From Bdellovibrionales bacterium CG12_big_fil_rev_8_21_14_0_65_38_15 (GTDB lineage: Bacteria; Bdellovibrionota; Bacteriovoracia; Bacteriovoracales; Bacteriovoracaceae): a stretch of 64,000 nucleotides of DNA. The stretch is taken from the NCBI GenBank assembly GCA_002787775.1, contig PCUW01000034.1, forward strand, positions 90,955-154,954. The letters are read 5' to 3'. Shown piece by piece: positions 1 through 8,084 of the stretch (its first letter is position 1; every line of letters begins with the position of its first letter). The position numbers were made by a program, and so were the translations under genes. Under the pieces are notes generated by a model. It had not been told where the DNA came from and made no database searches. It saw only the letters and a list, made by a program, of their open reading frames with translations.

Positions 1-355
1 CAATCACGCCTCTAAAGTCAAAATCCCCTAGGCGATCATTGCTTTCAAGCAAGGAGCGACATGAACCAAGGCCAAAACCTAAACCAAATTCACGTGCAAC
101 TTGAGCTAAGTTTTTATTAATTGTCAGGGCCTCTTTTGTTCCTCCAGTCATACTAGAAATCCAAAGAGGAGCCTTAAGAGTTTTACCTAAAAATTCAGTC
201 GGGCGACGCCATTCATCAAGACTAGGATGAGCACTAAACAGTGGCTCATAATCAAAGCGCGAATCGACAGAGCTTGCCTTGGTTTGGGCAAGTTCGGTCA
301 AGGCGATGTGATCAGCTTTACGCTGATCGGAGCTATTTTGATTTAAATTTGTCAT
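1..355 (-). CDS. fni: Type 2 isopentenyl-diphosphate isomerase, N-terminal part (runs off left edge)
   Basis: Interconverts isopentenyl and dimethylallyl diphosphate in the cytosol using FMN. About 118 N-terminal residues are present; the rest lies beyond the window. The opening RKADHIAL matches the RKxDHI start of the type 2 family, and ISSMTGGT followed by GFGLGSCRS matches the FMN-binding strand-loop segments. The unrelated type 1 Nudix isomerase has neither. ATG at 355 is preceded by GAAGGAG, but that ribosome site lies in a long inverted repeat described separately. The RsmI-like gene lies upstream on the same strand, 70 bases away, so the two may share a transcript. Confidence 0.9.
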   Translation of the reverse strand, partial: MTNLNQNSSDQRKADHIALTELAQTKASSVDSRFDYEPLFSAHPSLDEWRRPTEFLGKTLKAPLWISSMTGGTKEALTINKNLAQVAREFGLGFGLGSCRSLLESNDRLGDFDFRGVI

Positions 356-404
356 AAACTCCTTCTCATCTACTACACATAGCATAATCAAGGAAGGAGT
401 TCAT
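353..404 (-). promoter_or_regulatory. RNA hairpin that would bury the fni ribosome site and start codon
   Basis: On the minus-strand RNA, AACUCCUUC (complement of 393-401) pairs with GAAGGAGUU (complement of 357-365). A G.U pair and two A-U pairs extend the stem into the AUG, giving about 12 base pairs round a 27-base loop. The stem contains the whole Shine-Dalgarno sequence and two bases of the start codon. It could act as a translational switch or simply limit initiation. The pairing is seen in the sequence; any regulatory role is inference. Confidence 0.45.
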
Positions 405-425
405 TACGACGCGCTTAGGCAAGTG

Positions 426-1118
426 CTAGATCTTAGGTGAAACTACTAAGACAAAAGGTCGCTTTTGTCCGTCAAACTTTGATCTAAGCTTGGCGCAGCT
501 ACCGCGGATGACTTCTTCGGTTTGCATTCCAAGCTCTAAGGCCAAACAAATTTCTCTGGGCCCGAGCACTTCAGCAAGCTCATTAAGACACTTACTTAAA
601 CGATAAGGAGTATCCATTAAAACCATGGTGCGTTTTTCTTTCGCCATTTCTTTTAAGCGCTCTGAACGAGCGGGATCTTTTGTTGGAAGAAAACCTTCAA
701 AAACAAAACGATCGTGATCATAACCACTAAGAGCAACCGCCAAGGCGATTGAATTATAAAAAGGCGTTGAGCTGACTTTCACTGCGGCCTGATGAGCGCG
801 ATCAACGAGTAAGCGCCCTGGATCGCAAAAGGCCGGAAGGCCAGCATCACTCATGACGAAAACATCTTTGCCACTTTTTAAATGAGCTAGCAGTTCTTCG
901 ATGGCCGCTTCTCTAGTGTGTTCGTTATACAAAACGAATTCATCAATCTGCTCACGTGGTAAACCAAAGCGAAGCCAACGTCTGCGTCCAGGCTTTAAGT
1001 CCTCAATGGCAAACTTCGCACCGGCCTTAATACCATCGTTAATCATGGCAAGTGTGGCCGAATCGAGTGTATTTTCTTCATCAATAGGAGTTGGGACTAA
1101 AATCAGCTTTCCTTTCAC
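426..1118 (-). CDS. RsmI-like SAM-dependent (tetrapyrrole-methylase fold) RNA methyltransferase
   Basis: About 230 residues. The order of motifs fits the RsmI side of the tetrapyrrole methylase fold: LILVPTPI at the N-terminus, then MSDAGLPAFCDPG (the SDAGxPxxxDPG SAM-site motif), then VFEGFLP and MDTPYR. RsmI methylates the 2'-OH of C1402 in 16S rRNA. The second motif here is AIED followed by LK rather than EDTR, so this may be a divergent subfamily with another RNA target. I place the start at GTG 1118, just before KGKLILVP and after a GGATGGA ribosome site. An ATG at 1220 would overlap the divergent neighbour by about 80 bases. Confidence 0.75.
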   Translation of the reverse strand: MKGKLILVPTPIDEENTLDSATLAMINDGIKAGAKFAIEDLKPGRRRWLRFGLPREQIDEFVLYNEHTREAAIEELLAHLKSGKDVFVMSDAGLPAFCDPGRLLVDRAHQAAVKVSSTPFYNSIALAVALSGYDHDRFVFEGFLPTKDPARSERLKEMAKEKRTMVLMDTPYRLSKCLNELAEVLGPREICLALELGMQTEEVIRGSCAKLRSKFDGQKRPFVLVVSPKI

Positions 1119-1141
1119 GTTCCATCCAGATATGAGAGGGC

Positions 1142-2221
1142 ATGTCTTATTATGCCGTTGTATCACCAGGTCTTGAAAAGCTAGCATGCCAGGAACTCCT
1201 CGAAAAGTTCCCAGGAACAAATGTTCGTATCAGTCACGGTGGTCTTGAAATTGACTTAGATCTACAATCCGGGTTTGTGCTTAATCACACGTTAAAGATT
1301 CCAACGCGCATTCTATTTCGCCTCATGCAGGCTAAAGTACGAGATCTGCCAAAGCTTTATAAAAAAGTTAAGGCCCTCGACTGGCGTCCGTTTTATATTC
1401 AAGCGCCGATATTAGAAGTGATTCATGTCAGTGCTCACTCTTCTAGATTATTTGATGAGCGAAAGATTAAAAAAGCGACCAAAGATGCTATTGAAGATTT
1501 TTTCAAAGGCACTCAGGCCAAGAAAGTTGATACTGAAAGATTAAAAGATATTGTTAAGGATCACTGCCCTGCTCTTTATCTTCGATTTAAAGATGATGAG
1601 CTCACCCTAAGCATTGATACAAGTGGTGATCGACTTGATCGTCGAGGCAAGCGCTCATGGATTGGTATGGCACCACTTCGTGAAACTTACGCTCACGCTT
1701 GTCTTTTGGCCCTAAAAGAAAAAATTGAAATTGATGCTCCTCTTTGTGATCCAATGAGTGGCAGCGGTGTTTTTGCCAGAGAAGCGCTTGATTGGAATAA
1801 AAATAATAATGACCGTTATTTTTCTTATCAATCTTTTCCGATCACTAAAGAAGTTCAATTTCCAGCTGAATCTGAAACTCCATGGAAGAATATTATAGCT
1901 GTTGAATCTGAAGCTAAAACTTTTGAAGCACTTAAACATAATCTTAAAGATGAAGTTCGTTGTATCCAAGCTAATGCGCTTGAAAATCTAGAGATTTCAC
2001 CTGGTTCTATTTTAATTGCTAATCCGCCGTATGGGATTCGATTAAAACTTGATAACCCTGTGGCTTTTTTAAATCATGTTGTCGAAAAACTGATGAGCTA
2101 TCAGCCCAAGGCTTTAGCGCTATTGATTCCAAAAGATATTAAGATTAATCGTCGTTATGAACTTCTCCTAGAGTTCTCAAATGGCGGTATTCCCGTCAAA
2201 TTGATCTATTTCAAGGGCTAA
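1142..2221 (+). CDS. THUMP-domain class I RNA methyltransferase, RlmL/UPF0020 family
   Basis: 359 residues, with an N-terminal ferredoxin-like/THUMP region (about 1-160) and a Rossmann methyltransferase domain. Diagnostic pieces are SGDRLDRRGKR (161-171), the SAM loop DPMSGSGVF (203-211) and the catalytic NPPYGIRL (294-301), which is the N-P-P-Y signature of base N-methylation. E. coli RlmL makes m2G2445 in 23S rRNA; I infer a similar guanine N2 rRNA target. The length matches the RlmL N-terminal half without the RlmK domain. Starts 23 bases from the divergent RsmI-like gene, so two RNA-modification genes share a very short promoter region. Confidence 0.85.
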   Translation: MSYYAVVSPGLEKLACQELLEKFPGTNVRISHGGLEIDLDLQSGFVLNHTLKIPTRILFRLMQAKVRDLPKLYKKVKALDWRPFYIQAPILEVIHVSAHSSRLFDERKIKKATKDAIEDFFKGTQAKKVDTERLKDIVKDHCPALYLRFKDDELTLSIDTSGDRLDRRGKRSWIGMAPLRETYAHACLLALKEKIEIDAPLCDPMSGSGVFAREALDWNKNNNDRYFSYQSFPITKEVQFPAESETPWKNIIAVESEAKTFEALKHNLKDEVRCIQANALENLEISPGSILIANPPYGIRLKLDNPVAFLNHVVEKLMSYQPKALALLIPKDIKINRRYELLLEFSNGGIPVKLIYFKG

Positions 2222-2286
2222 TTCCGAGTTTTTAAATCCAGTATAATTCAATCAGGTACAATCTCTAAGTTGCCGATAAGTAGCTG

Positions 2287-3636
2287 ATGAATAGAACTCT
2301 TCTTATCCTATTTACACTTGTCGCCTGTTCACAAAATCCTGTGAACAGAATGCCTGCATCAACGGCCATTAACCAGTCATGCATCAGCATGCACCAGTCA
2401 ATCATAAGAAGAGTTAATGATAGTTTCGAGGAATACAACTTTAATGGTCTATCAGATATGCCACAAAATATTATTGACGTTAGTGAATCATTTGATGAGC
2501 AAGGCATTGACTACAGATATATCAAAAAGATTGAAGGCGGACTTCTAGGAATCGAAATCCTTCCCAATCAACATAGCGTGATTAATAGATATGTTAAAAA
2601 TATTGCCAACCGTTTTGATGGCGTTAGAGTCTTTTATATTGATAATCCGGAAAGTAAATCACTAGGCTCTTTCACTCCATCAAAAAACTATATTTATATT
2701 AGTAAAGACATCTCGACCAAATTATCTGAACGTGGATTTACGACATTATCTCATGAAGCAAGACACGCTTATTTTACGTCAAAAATGATTCGCTATATGG
2801 ACGGAAGCTACAAGGGCAAGATTACGGCCGTCAAAGGTAAGATTAAAGGCTCTGGTAATTTTAGCTATACCGACTATATGTCGTTTGAAGAAATTAAAAC
2901 CTTTAGAGAGGACTCCAGAAAACTTTTAAACCTTTGGAGCAATAAAGTTATTCAAGAAAGAAAAAATAGCAAAGACTATTGGGATCGCTTTACTTATAAA
3001 AAAAATGCAGCGCTAAGCTATATCCAGTCGACTAGATATTACCTTAATAAGCTCATGGATGACGCTCTTAATGATAATCTTAAATTTGAATATCAATTAG
3101 GCGTGATCCATGCCAGCAAGGAAATCGTTGAAGATAGTGACAATGCTTCAATTGTTCGAGTTGCGTTGAATAAACATTTTAAGGAATTCGAACTTTCTGA
3201 TTTGTCCGTGAGGGATGAGCTGTTAAACGGTACAATTGATCAAATCAATAAAGAGCTCGATCAGCTTTTTATCGATGAAAGCATTATCGCCTCTCAGTCA
3301 GCGTTTATTGATGGTCTCGACGGGCTTAAAACTTATGATCGTTATGCCTTTTATACTCTTTACTTCAATCGAAACACTCTTATCAATGCAAGAGAGTTAA
3401 GATCGACTAAAATTCAAGCCATTGTAAATAACTTCTCACGCTCAACTCTTCGAGATATTACTCAGGGTGCGCAGGATATTAGTGATGCTGATGCTATAAA
3501 ATATTTTGCTCAACTGATTAAGGAATCAACTGTTACAAAAGTCGATCAAGGATTTTTGCTGAATTATAGAAACGGACAGTTAGAGATTTCTATTGATAAA
3601 TTCGGCGAAGTTCTACAAGTTTCTACAGGTTATTAA
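2287..3636 (+). CDS. Lipoprotein with HExxH zinc-protease motif
   Basis: 449 residues, family not recognised. The first 14 residues form a short signal sequence ending in the lipobox LVAC, so the mature protein should be lipid-anchored. HEARH at 156-160 is an HExxH zinc-binding and catalytic motif, set in the helix context TTLSHEARHAYF. I cannot place a third metal ligand with confidence. The rest is polar, predicted mostly helical and rich in Lys, Asp and Asn. A zinc peptidase at the envelope is the best guess, based on one motif and the lipobox. Its last 14 bases overlap the convergent U32-like gene. Confidence 0.7.
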   Translation: MNRTLLILFTLVACSQNPVNRMPASTAINQSCISMHQSIIRRVNDSFEEYNFNGLSDMPQNIIDVSESFDEQGIDYRYIKKIEGGLLGIEILPNQHSVINRYVKNIANRFDGVRVFYIDNPESKSLGSFTPSKNYIYISKDISTKLSERGFTTLSHEARHAYFTSKMIRYMDGSYKGKITAVKGKIKGSGNFSYTDYMSFEEIKTFREDSRKLLNLWSNKVIQERKNSKDYWDRFTYKKNAALSYIQSTRYYLNKLMDDALNDNLKFEYQLGVIHASKEIVEDSDNASIVRVALNKHFKEFELSDLSVRDELLNGTIDQINKELDQLFIDESIIASQSAFIDGLDGLKTYDRYAFYTLYFNRNTLINARELRSTKIQAIVNNFSRSTLRDITQGAQDISDADAIKYFAQLIKESTVTKVDQGFLLNYRNGQLEISIDKFGEVLQVSTGY

Positions 3637-4762
3637 CATCAAAGATTAAAGCTTTGCAAGTTGCACTTCCAATCGGAGGCAGTGAAACAATCATATTTTC
3701 ATTAGCTTGCTCTAAATTGTTTCCGTTAAGATCACGAATCCACTTCAGCTCTATTTGTTTTTTCTTTCCATCCGGGCTGACCATTTCTATTTTCATCCCT
3801 GAATGAAGCTTTGCTCCATCAAGGACTCGAACAGTTACAGGATCACCCTTTCTCGTATCTAAAACTTCGGCAATGGCATGAGTTTTATCACGACTAGGAT
3901 TTTTTAATTTCTTAAAAAGTACATCTGATTTGTTAACCCCGTAAAAGCCGCGAATAACTAAATTAGGCCAGCTGTCCTTAGCCTTTTCAGGTTGATCGCT
4001 TAAAAGATCATCAACGACTTTAAGCGCGACTTCAGGCTCACAACCAGTTGGGTCTAGGCGCATAAAATCTAGCTTCATATCACGCAGATCTTTTAACTGT
4101 TCGGCCAAGCAAAAGTCTTTGGCCAAAAACATAAAGGAGCCTTGCTTATTTTCGACTAGAGGAAAACCTTTATGAGGAGATTCTTCACTCGCACCAACGG
4201 CATCGATCCAGCTTTGATCGGAAGCTTCACCACTTAGAGGAGATAATAATGCGCGCGGTGAATGAAATAATAGAATTCGACCAAGAACTAAAAGCTCACA
4301 CGGTGTTTTAAGTTTAGGAATAATATGATTCAAACTTTCTTTAGAAAGCTCAATTGATAAAACAATACGTTCAAGTCGATCAGCAAAATAATCTTCCCAA
4401 GCTTTTAAACCGACTAAATTATGATTTCCAGTATCGGCCACGAAATGCAAAGCAATGTCTGTATGATCAAAAAGAAATTGCATCACACCTGGATCAAGTG
4501 CTCTAGCAGCATCAAAAAATGGTGTCATTTCACTAAGGCTTTTAGCAAAGGAATCAAACTCTCTTTGCCCAACAAGCGCATCACATAATAAAACTGTTTT
4601 TAGTCCAAGGCTTTTGGCCAATTTAGCCGCTTCAATGGCTTGCTGCGAATTGAATTCACCAAGTCTTGAGTGATCAAGAGTTCCAATAATAACTTCGCTT
4701 ACTCCCTTTTTGGCGAGCAGCTTTAAATTATCTTTTGGTCTAAGAAAGTACGTTAGTTTCAT
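3623..4762 (-). CDS. U32-peptidase-family-like protein (second paralogue)
   Basis: 379 residues, opening with a TIM-barrel-like stretch (VSEVIIGTLDHSRLGEF) resembling the start of U32 proteins such as TrhP, RlhA and UbiU/UbiV. The Cys cluster that holds the iron-sulfur centre in the neighbouring TrhP-like protein is not recognisable here. The C-terminal part (about 280-375) looks like the small beta domain of U32 proteins (DPVTVRVLDGAKLHSGMKIEM). Its start codon overlaps the stop of the TrhP-like gene by four bases, so the two are translationally coupled and probably work together. The function is unknown; a partner subunit in tRNA or rRNA hydroxylation is an inference. Confidence 0.6.
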   Translation of the reverse strand: MKLTYFLRPKDNLKLLAKKGVSEVIIGTLDHSRLGEFNSQQAIEAAKLAKSLGLKTVLLCDALVGQREFDSFAKSLSEMTPFFDAARALDPGVMQFLFDHTDIALHFVADTGNHNLVGLKAWEDYFADRLERIVLSIELSKESLNHIIPKLKTPCELLVLGRILLFHSPRALLSPLSGEASDQSWIDAVGASEESPHKGFPLVENKQGSFMFLAKDFCLAEQLKDLRDMKLDFMRLDPTGCEPEVALKVVDDLLSDQPEKAKDSWPNLVIRGFYGVNKSDVLFKKLKNPSRDKTHAIAEVLDTRKGDPVTVRVLDGAKLHSGMKIEMVSPDGKKKQIELKWIRDLNGNNLEQANENMIVSLPPIGSATCKALIFDVNNL

Positions 4763-5964
4763 AAGCCAGTGCTTCGAACTAAGACATGCTCACTCGCTCC
4801 TGGAATTAAGGCTATTTTGACTAGTGAGCCTGGCTTTGTCTCTGTCAGAGGCATATCGGATAGGCTTCGAAGCTTCGAGGCTTTAAACACTTGAACAGGA
4901 CCTTGAAATGGTACTAGCTCAAGCTCTTCCCCATCATGAAACTTTCTTCTGACTTCAATCACCATGGCATCATTCGTGACGGCGACAATAGGCCCTGCAA
5001 CAGCGCTTTCAACACCCTCTCCGTCTTGACCATTGTGAATACTGTCTTGACCCGCAGGCTCGACTAAAGAAGCTTGAGTGTAGGCACGGTGATGAACTTT
5101 TCTAAGTTCATTCGCCCACTCTTCGATTCGGTCTGATAAGAAGTTTCCATGAACTTGGTAATGCGCCAACGCTTCGGCGTAGACTTTTGTGACGGTTCCA
5201 GCATAGTGAACCGATTTCATTCGACCTTCGATCTTAAGGCAATCAACACCAGCTTCAACGTATTCTTTTAAAAGTCTTAGACCTTCAAGATCTTTTGAAC
5301 TCATAAAAAAGGCATTCTTTTCTTGCTCACTTTGATTTAGTGCAATTTTATATTCATGACGACAACTATGAGCACAGCCACCGCGATTAGAGTCACGTCC
5401 TTGGGTGTAGTTCGAAATCACGCAATGACCTGAAAAGGCCATGCACATCGAACCATGAACAAACATCTCAACTTCAAGACCGCTTTCATTTTTTATAATC
5501 GCAGCATCAGCAAGGCTAGCTTCACGACCAAGGACGACGCGAGAAACGCCCATCGATTTCCAAAGTTTGGCCGCACTTGCATTTAAGCAAGAGGCTTGAG
5601 TTGATAAATGGATTTCAGGACCACCGGCTTCAAGCACTGTTTTAATCACACCAAGATCTGAAACGATCACAGCATCGACGCCGATCATTTTTAATTCACT
5701 AGCAAAATCAGAAAGTCCGACAAAATCACTGTCATGCAGAAAAGCATTAAGTACGACATTAACTTTAGATCCATGGGCGTGGGCAAAACTGACAGCTTTT
5801 CTTAGTTGCTCTTGGTTGAAATTGTCGGCTGCAGCTCTTAAACCAAATTTTTGGCCACCCAAATATACAGCACCAGCTCCATACAGAACCGCCGTTTTAA
5901 GTTTCTCTAGGCTTCCTGCAGGGGCCAAAAGCTCTGGAATTGGGAATTTTTGATTTTTTGTCAT
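4759..5964 (-). CDS. trhP: U32-family tRNA/rRNA hydroxylation protein, TrhP-like
   Basis: 401 residues. The family signature is clear: LLAPAGSLEKLKTAVLYGADAVYLGG-type opening (here GAGAVYLGG), DAVIVSDLGV (98-107), IHLSTQASCLN, and RVVLGREASL (142-151). Cysteines at 174, 181, 197, 201 and 242 sit in the FVHGSMCMAFSGHC and GGCAHSC contexts expected for a 4Fe-4S centre. TrhP makes 5-hydroxyuridine at tRNA position 34 from prephenate-derived donors; RlhA, the close relative, hydroxylates 23S rRNA C2501. I favour TrhP but cannot exclude RlhA. Forms an overlapping pair with the U32-like gene downstream. Confidence 0.8.
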   Translation of the reverse strand: MTKNQKFPIPELLAPAGSLEKLKTAVLYGAGAVYLGGQKFGLRAAADNFNQEQLRKAVSFAHAHGSKVNVVLNAFLHDSDFVGLSDFASELKMIGVDAVIVSDLGVIKTVLEAGGPEIHLSTQASCLNASAAKLWKSMGVSRVVLGREASLADAAIIKNESGLEVEMFVHGSMCMAFSGHCVISNYTQGRDSNRGGCAHSCRHEYKIALNQSEQEKNAFFMSSKDLEGLRLLKEYVEAGVDCLKIEGRMKSVHYAGTVTKVYAEALAHYQVHGNFLSDRIEEWANELRKVHHRAYTQASLVEPAGQDSIHNGQDGEGVESAVAGPIVAVTNDAMVIEVRRKFHDGEELELVPFQGPVQVFKASKLRSLSDMPLTETKPGSLVKIALIPGASEHVLVRSTGL

Positions 5965-6036
5965 AACGCGGTTCTAAATATCAGGAATTGCGCATACAAT
6001 AAAGAGGCAACTTACAAAACGGATTTTTTTAATAGC

Positions 6037-7209
6037 ATGGCAAAGCGAAAGAGCAAAAAAGCATCTAAAAACAATACGATAGGACTTGGTAAAATCATCT
6101 TCACTTTGGCGATTTTGACCATTGTCGTGATCATAGGCTGGAGGATTAAGAAGAATCCTGCAAGTGACGCCCCCTATCCCTATAAAATATCAGGACAAGC
6201 TAAGACGGAATTGATCGATAAGGCAAAAGATGCGCAAATTTTATTTATTGGAGATAGACTTGGCGCTGGGTTAGATAAATTCATCCAAAGCTTTAATCAG
6301 GCAGCTTCAAAAAATATTTCTGAACCACTCAAGATTTATAATATGAGTCGAGACGGACTAGGTCTTCACCGTATTTTAAATGAACTTAAATCCCTTCCAA
6401 AGCTTCCAAGTCTTATTATTTATTATGGTTCGACTCAGGAATTTTTTGAAACGCGAGCGCACCCTCTCCAATATCAGGATTTTCTTTTTAATAAAAAAAT
6501 TCAAGATGAAGATATACTCAGTTCTGTTTTAATGGCTTTTCCAGATCTTTCACGGGTTCTCTATAATCCTTATACTTTTTATGAGTTTGATTTAGCAGCT
6601 AAACCTAACTCAAAGGTTGTCATTGGAGCGGGGCCTGGAAAAATTGAACAGATGGAGATGATCTTCCAAATCTATGAATGGGAACTTTTGGAACTTACAA
6701 AATATGTAAAAGAAAATAACTCCAAACTCGTTCTTATCACGTCTCCAATTAATTTAGACGTGCCACCAAAAGCCAATTGTTCATTATCAGAAGAAGGTGG
6801 ACTGCAAATCGCCATTAATGAAATGATTGAAAAACTTAAAAATGGAAAGAGCAAAGAAGTTTATGACGAATTGAAAGTATTAAAAGCAAAACATCCAAGC
6901 CACGCTAGACTGCTTTATCTGTTTGGCTCTACGGCTCTTGAAATTGGAAAAACTAAAGAAGCAAAAGAAGCACTGACCCAAGCTGCAACCTTTGATTGTG
7001 CAACTTGGAGAGGCTCCCCTGTCTTTAATCAGATCATGAGAAAAGTAGCGGCACAAAGTGGACTTCCACTTGTTGATTTTGATTCGCAGTTAAATGCCAT
7101 GTACGGACAAAATGTTTTATTCTTTGATGAAGTTAATCCGCAAAATATATACACAAAAGCCATGCTAACAAAGCTTGGTGAGCTGACTATAAGACTTCTA
7201 GGTCTTTAA
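6037..7209 (+). CDS. Membrane-anchored SGNH-hydrolase-like protein, probably catalytically degenerate
   Basis: About 390 residues. A Lys-rich start (KRKSKKASK) is followed by one membrane segment (about 14-35), predicting an anchored periplasmic domain. ILFIGDRLG occupies the place of the GDS nucleophile block, and FFDEVNPQ the place of the DxVHP block. The catalytic Ser would be Arg and the catalytic His would be Asn. A TPR-like helical hairpin (LLYLFGSTALEIGKTKEAKEAL) interrupts the fold. Start ATG 6037 gives the basic-then-hydrophobic order of an inner-membrane anchor but lacks a good ribosome site; an in-frame upstream start exists at 5950. Only 12 bases separate it from the next gene. 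Confidence 0.6.
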   Translation: MAKRKSKKASKNNTIGLGKIIFTLAILTIVVIIGWRIKKNPASDAPYPYKISGQAKTELIDKAKDAQILFIGDRLGAGLDKFIQSFNQAASKNISEPLKIYNMSRDGLGLHRILNELKSLPKLPSLIIYYGSTQEFFETRAHPLQYQDFLFNKKIQDEDILSSVLMAFPDLSRVLYNPYTFYEFDLAAKPNSKVVIGAGPGKIEQMEMIFQIYEWELLELTKYVKENNSKLVLITSPINLDVPPKANCSLSEEGGLQIAINEMIEKLKNGKSKEVYDELKVLKAKHPSHARLLYLFGSTALEIGKTKEAKEALTQAATFDCATWRGSPVFNQIMRKVAAQSGLPLVDFDSQLNAMYGQNVLFFDEVNPQNIYTKAMLTKLGELTIRLLGL

Positions 7210-7221
7210 ATTGGAGAAGAT

Positions 7222-7665
7222 ATGAGCGACTTTGGTGGACCTTTAACACTAAGTTTAGATAAAGATGAACTTGTATGTGTGGCAGGTGATCAAGAAGTTG
7301 ATCTTTATAAAGTCAGATCCGGAAAGCTCATGGTTTTTGTGAACGACGGAACCAAGATTACTCCACTGGCTTATCTAGGCGCAGGAGAATACTTAGGTGA
7401 GCTGTCTTTTTTTGATCATAAACCTAGAAGTGCTCACGTTGTTGCCATTGAGCCATGTGAACTCATTAAAATTCCTGTTAATGAACTTGAAAAGCAAGCA
7501 CCTAAATGGTTGATAACGATGGCCTCTCATATTGCACAAAAAATTAGAACCACAGATGAGCTTATTCGTACAAAAGGTATTCGTCGTCAAAATGTTGAAT
7601 CTATCAAACCCTTATCGATTGAAGATCAACGTCATTATTATCAGATCATAGAAAGTCGACTATAA
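7222..7665 (+). CDS. Stand-alone cyclic-nucleotide-binding (Crp/Fnr N-domain) protein
   Basis: 147 residues, a single double-stranded beta-helix domain followed by a helix. DLYKVRSGKLMVFV, then LGAGEYLGELSFFDHKPRSAHVVA (about 52-75) matches the phosphate-binding cassette (GExxGExxxxxxxxRSAxVxA) of cNMP-binding proteins, including its Arg-Ser. There is no helix-turn-helix domain, so it is not a Crp-type repressor or activator. It may be a sensor subunit acting through protein contacts. GGAGAAG precedes ATG 7222. Probably cotranscribed with the SGNH-like gene. Confidence 0.75.
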   Translation: MSDFGGPLTLSLDKDELVCVAGDQEVDLYKVRSGKLMVFVNDGTKITPLAYLGAGEYLGELSFFDHKPRSAHVVAIEPCELIKIPVNELEKQAPKWLITMASHIAQKIRTTDELIRTKGIRRQNVESIKPLSIEDQRHYYQIIESRL

Positions 7666-7789
7666 TTCGCGGAGTCTATCCGTCACCGGCAAAAACTGCT
7701 GATTTAGCAAAATGGGACCATCTTTGGTGCCAAAAAAGTTCGAATTTTCATTTAATCGTCACCGATTTTACTAGTTATTGACACAAAAG

Positions 7790-7806
7790 TTGGCATGACT
7801 TTGGCA
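7790..7806 (+). promoter_or_regulatory. Sigma-54-like -24/-12 promoter
   Basis: TTGGCATGACTTTGGCA keeps the invariant GG and GC dinucleotides exactly ten bases apart and differs from TTGGCACGNNNNTTGCA at two positions. It would start transcription near 7817, giving a leader of about 67 bases before the small lipoprotein gene. A TTGACA at 7779-7784 overlaps the same area, but no good -10 lies at 17 bases (CATAAT is at 20). The 8-mer CGTCACCG occurs twice upstream (7681-7688 and 7757-7764) and could be an activator site. Confidence 0.5.
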
Positions 7807-7883
7807 TAATATAACTATGAGACGAGTGATGAAAACCAAGGATGGTTTTCACTCTCAAGGTAACATCTACACGGAGGTTTTAG

Positions 7884-8048
7884 ATGGCCAAGAAGACATA
7901 TACTACAGGACTATTACTTGTCGCACTCTCGTTCATGCTTGGAGCCTGCTCCTCACAGTCTTACACAAAAGCTCCAGTAAACGATAAGCAATACGAACGA
8001 GTCCACGAACGTAGCACTCCTATAGTAGCAACAGCCGACAGAAACTAA
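7884..8048 (+). CDS. Small lipoprotein, 54 residues
   Basis: A short gene with all the hallmarks of being real: strong ribosome site GGAGG (7873-7877) six bases before ATG, a classic signal sequence (MAKK then a hydrophobic run) ending in the lipobox LGAC at 19-22, a sigma-54-like promoter upstream and an intrinsic terminator just after the stop. The mature peptide is about 33 residues, polar and hydrophilic. No family is recognised. It resembles the entericidin-size class of tiny envelope lipoproteins only in architecture. Monocistronic by context, so potentially made in high amounts under a specific signal. Confidence 0.8.
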   Translation: MAKKTYTTGLLLVALSFMLGACSSQSYTKAPVNDKQYERVHERSTPIVATADRN

Positions 8049-8055
8049 TAAAGAA

Positions 8056-8084
8056 GGGCTCCTATAAGGAGCCCATTTTTTTTT
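8056..8084 (+). terminator. Intrinsic terminator of the small lipoprotein gene
   Basis: A seven-base-pair GC-rich stem, GGGCTCC (8056-8062) with GGAGCCC (8068-8074), closes a five-base loop and is followed by a nine-T run (8076-8084). It sits eight bases after the lipoprotein stop. The T run overlaps the mdh stop codon of the opposite strand. In the mdh direction the hairpin is followed by a poorer T-rich tract, so it may work both ways. Confidence 0.88.

Noticed and set aside
2242..2279. TATAAT (2242-2247) and GCCGATAA (2272-2279) upstream of the HEARH lipoprotein
   Set aside because: Neither has a convincing -35 partner, and the second is only seven bases from the start codon. Not enough to call a promoter.
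7817..7984. A roughly 55-codon ORF starting ATG 7817 in another frame over the small lipoprotein gene
   Set aside because: It has no ribosome site and no recognisable features, while the overlapping frame has GGAGG, a signal peptide and a lipobox.
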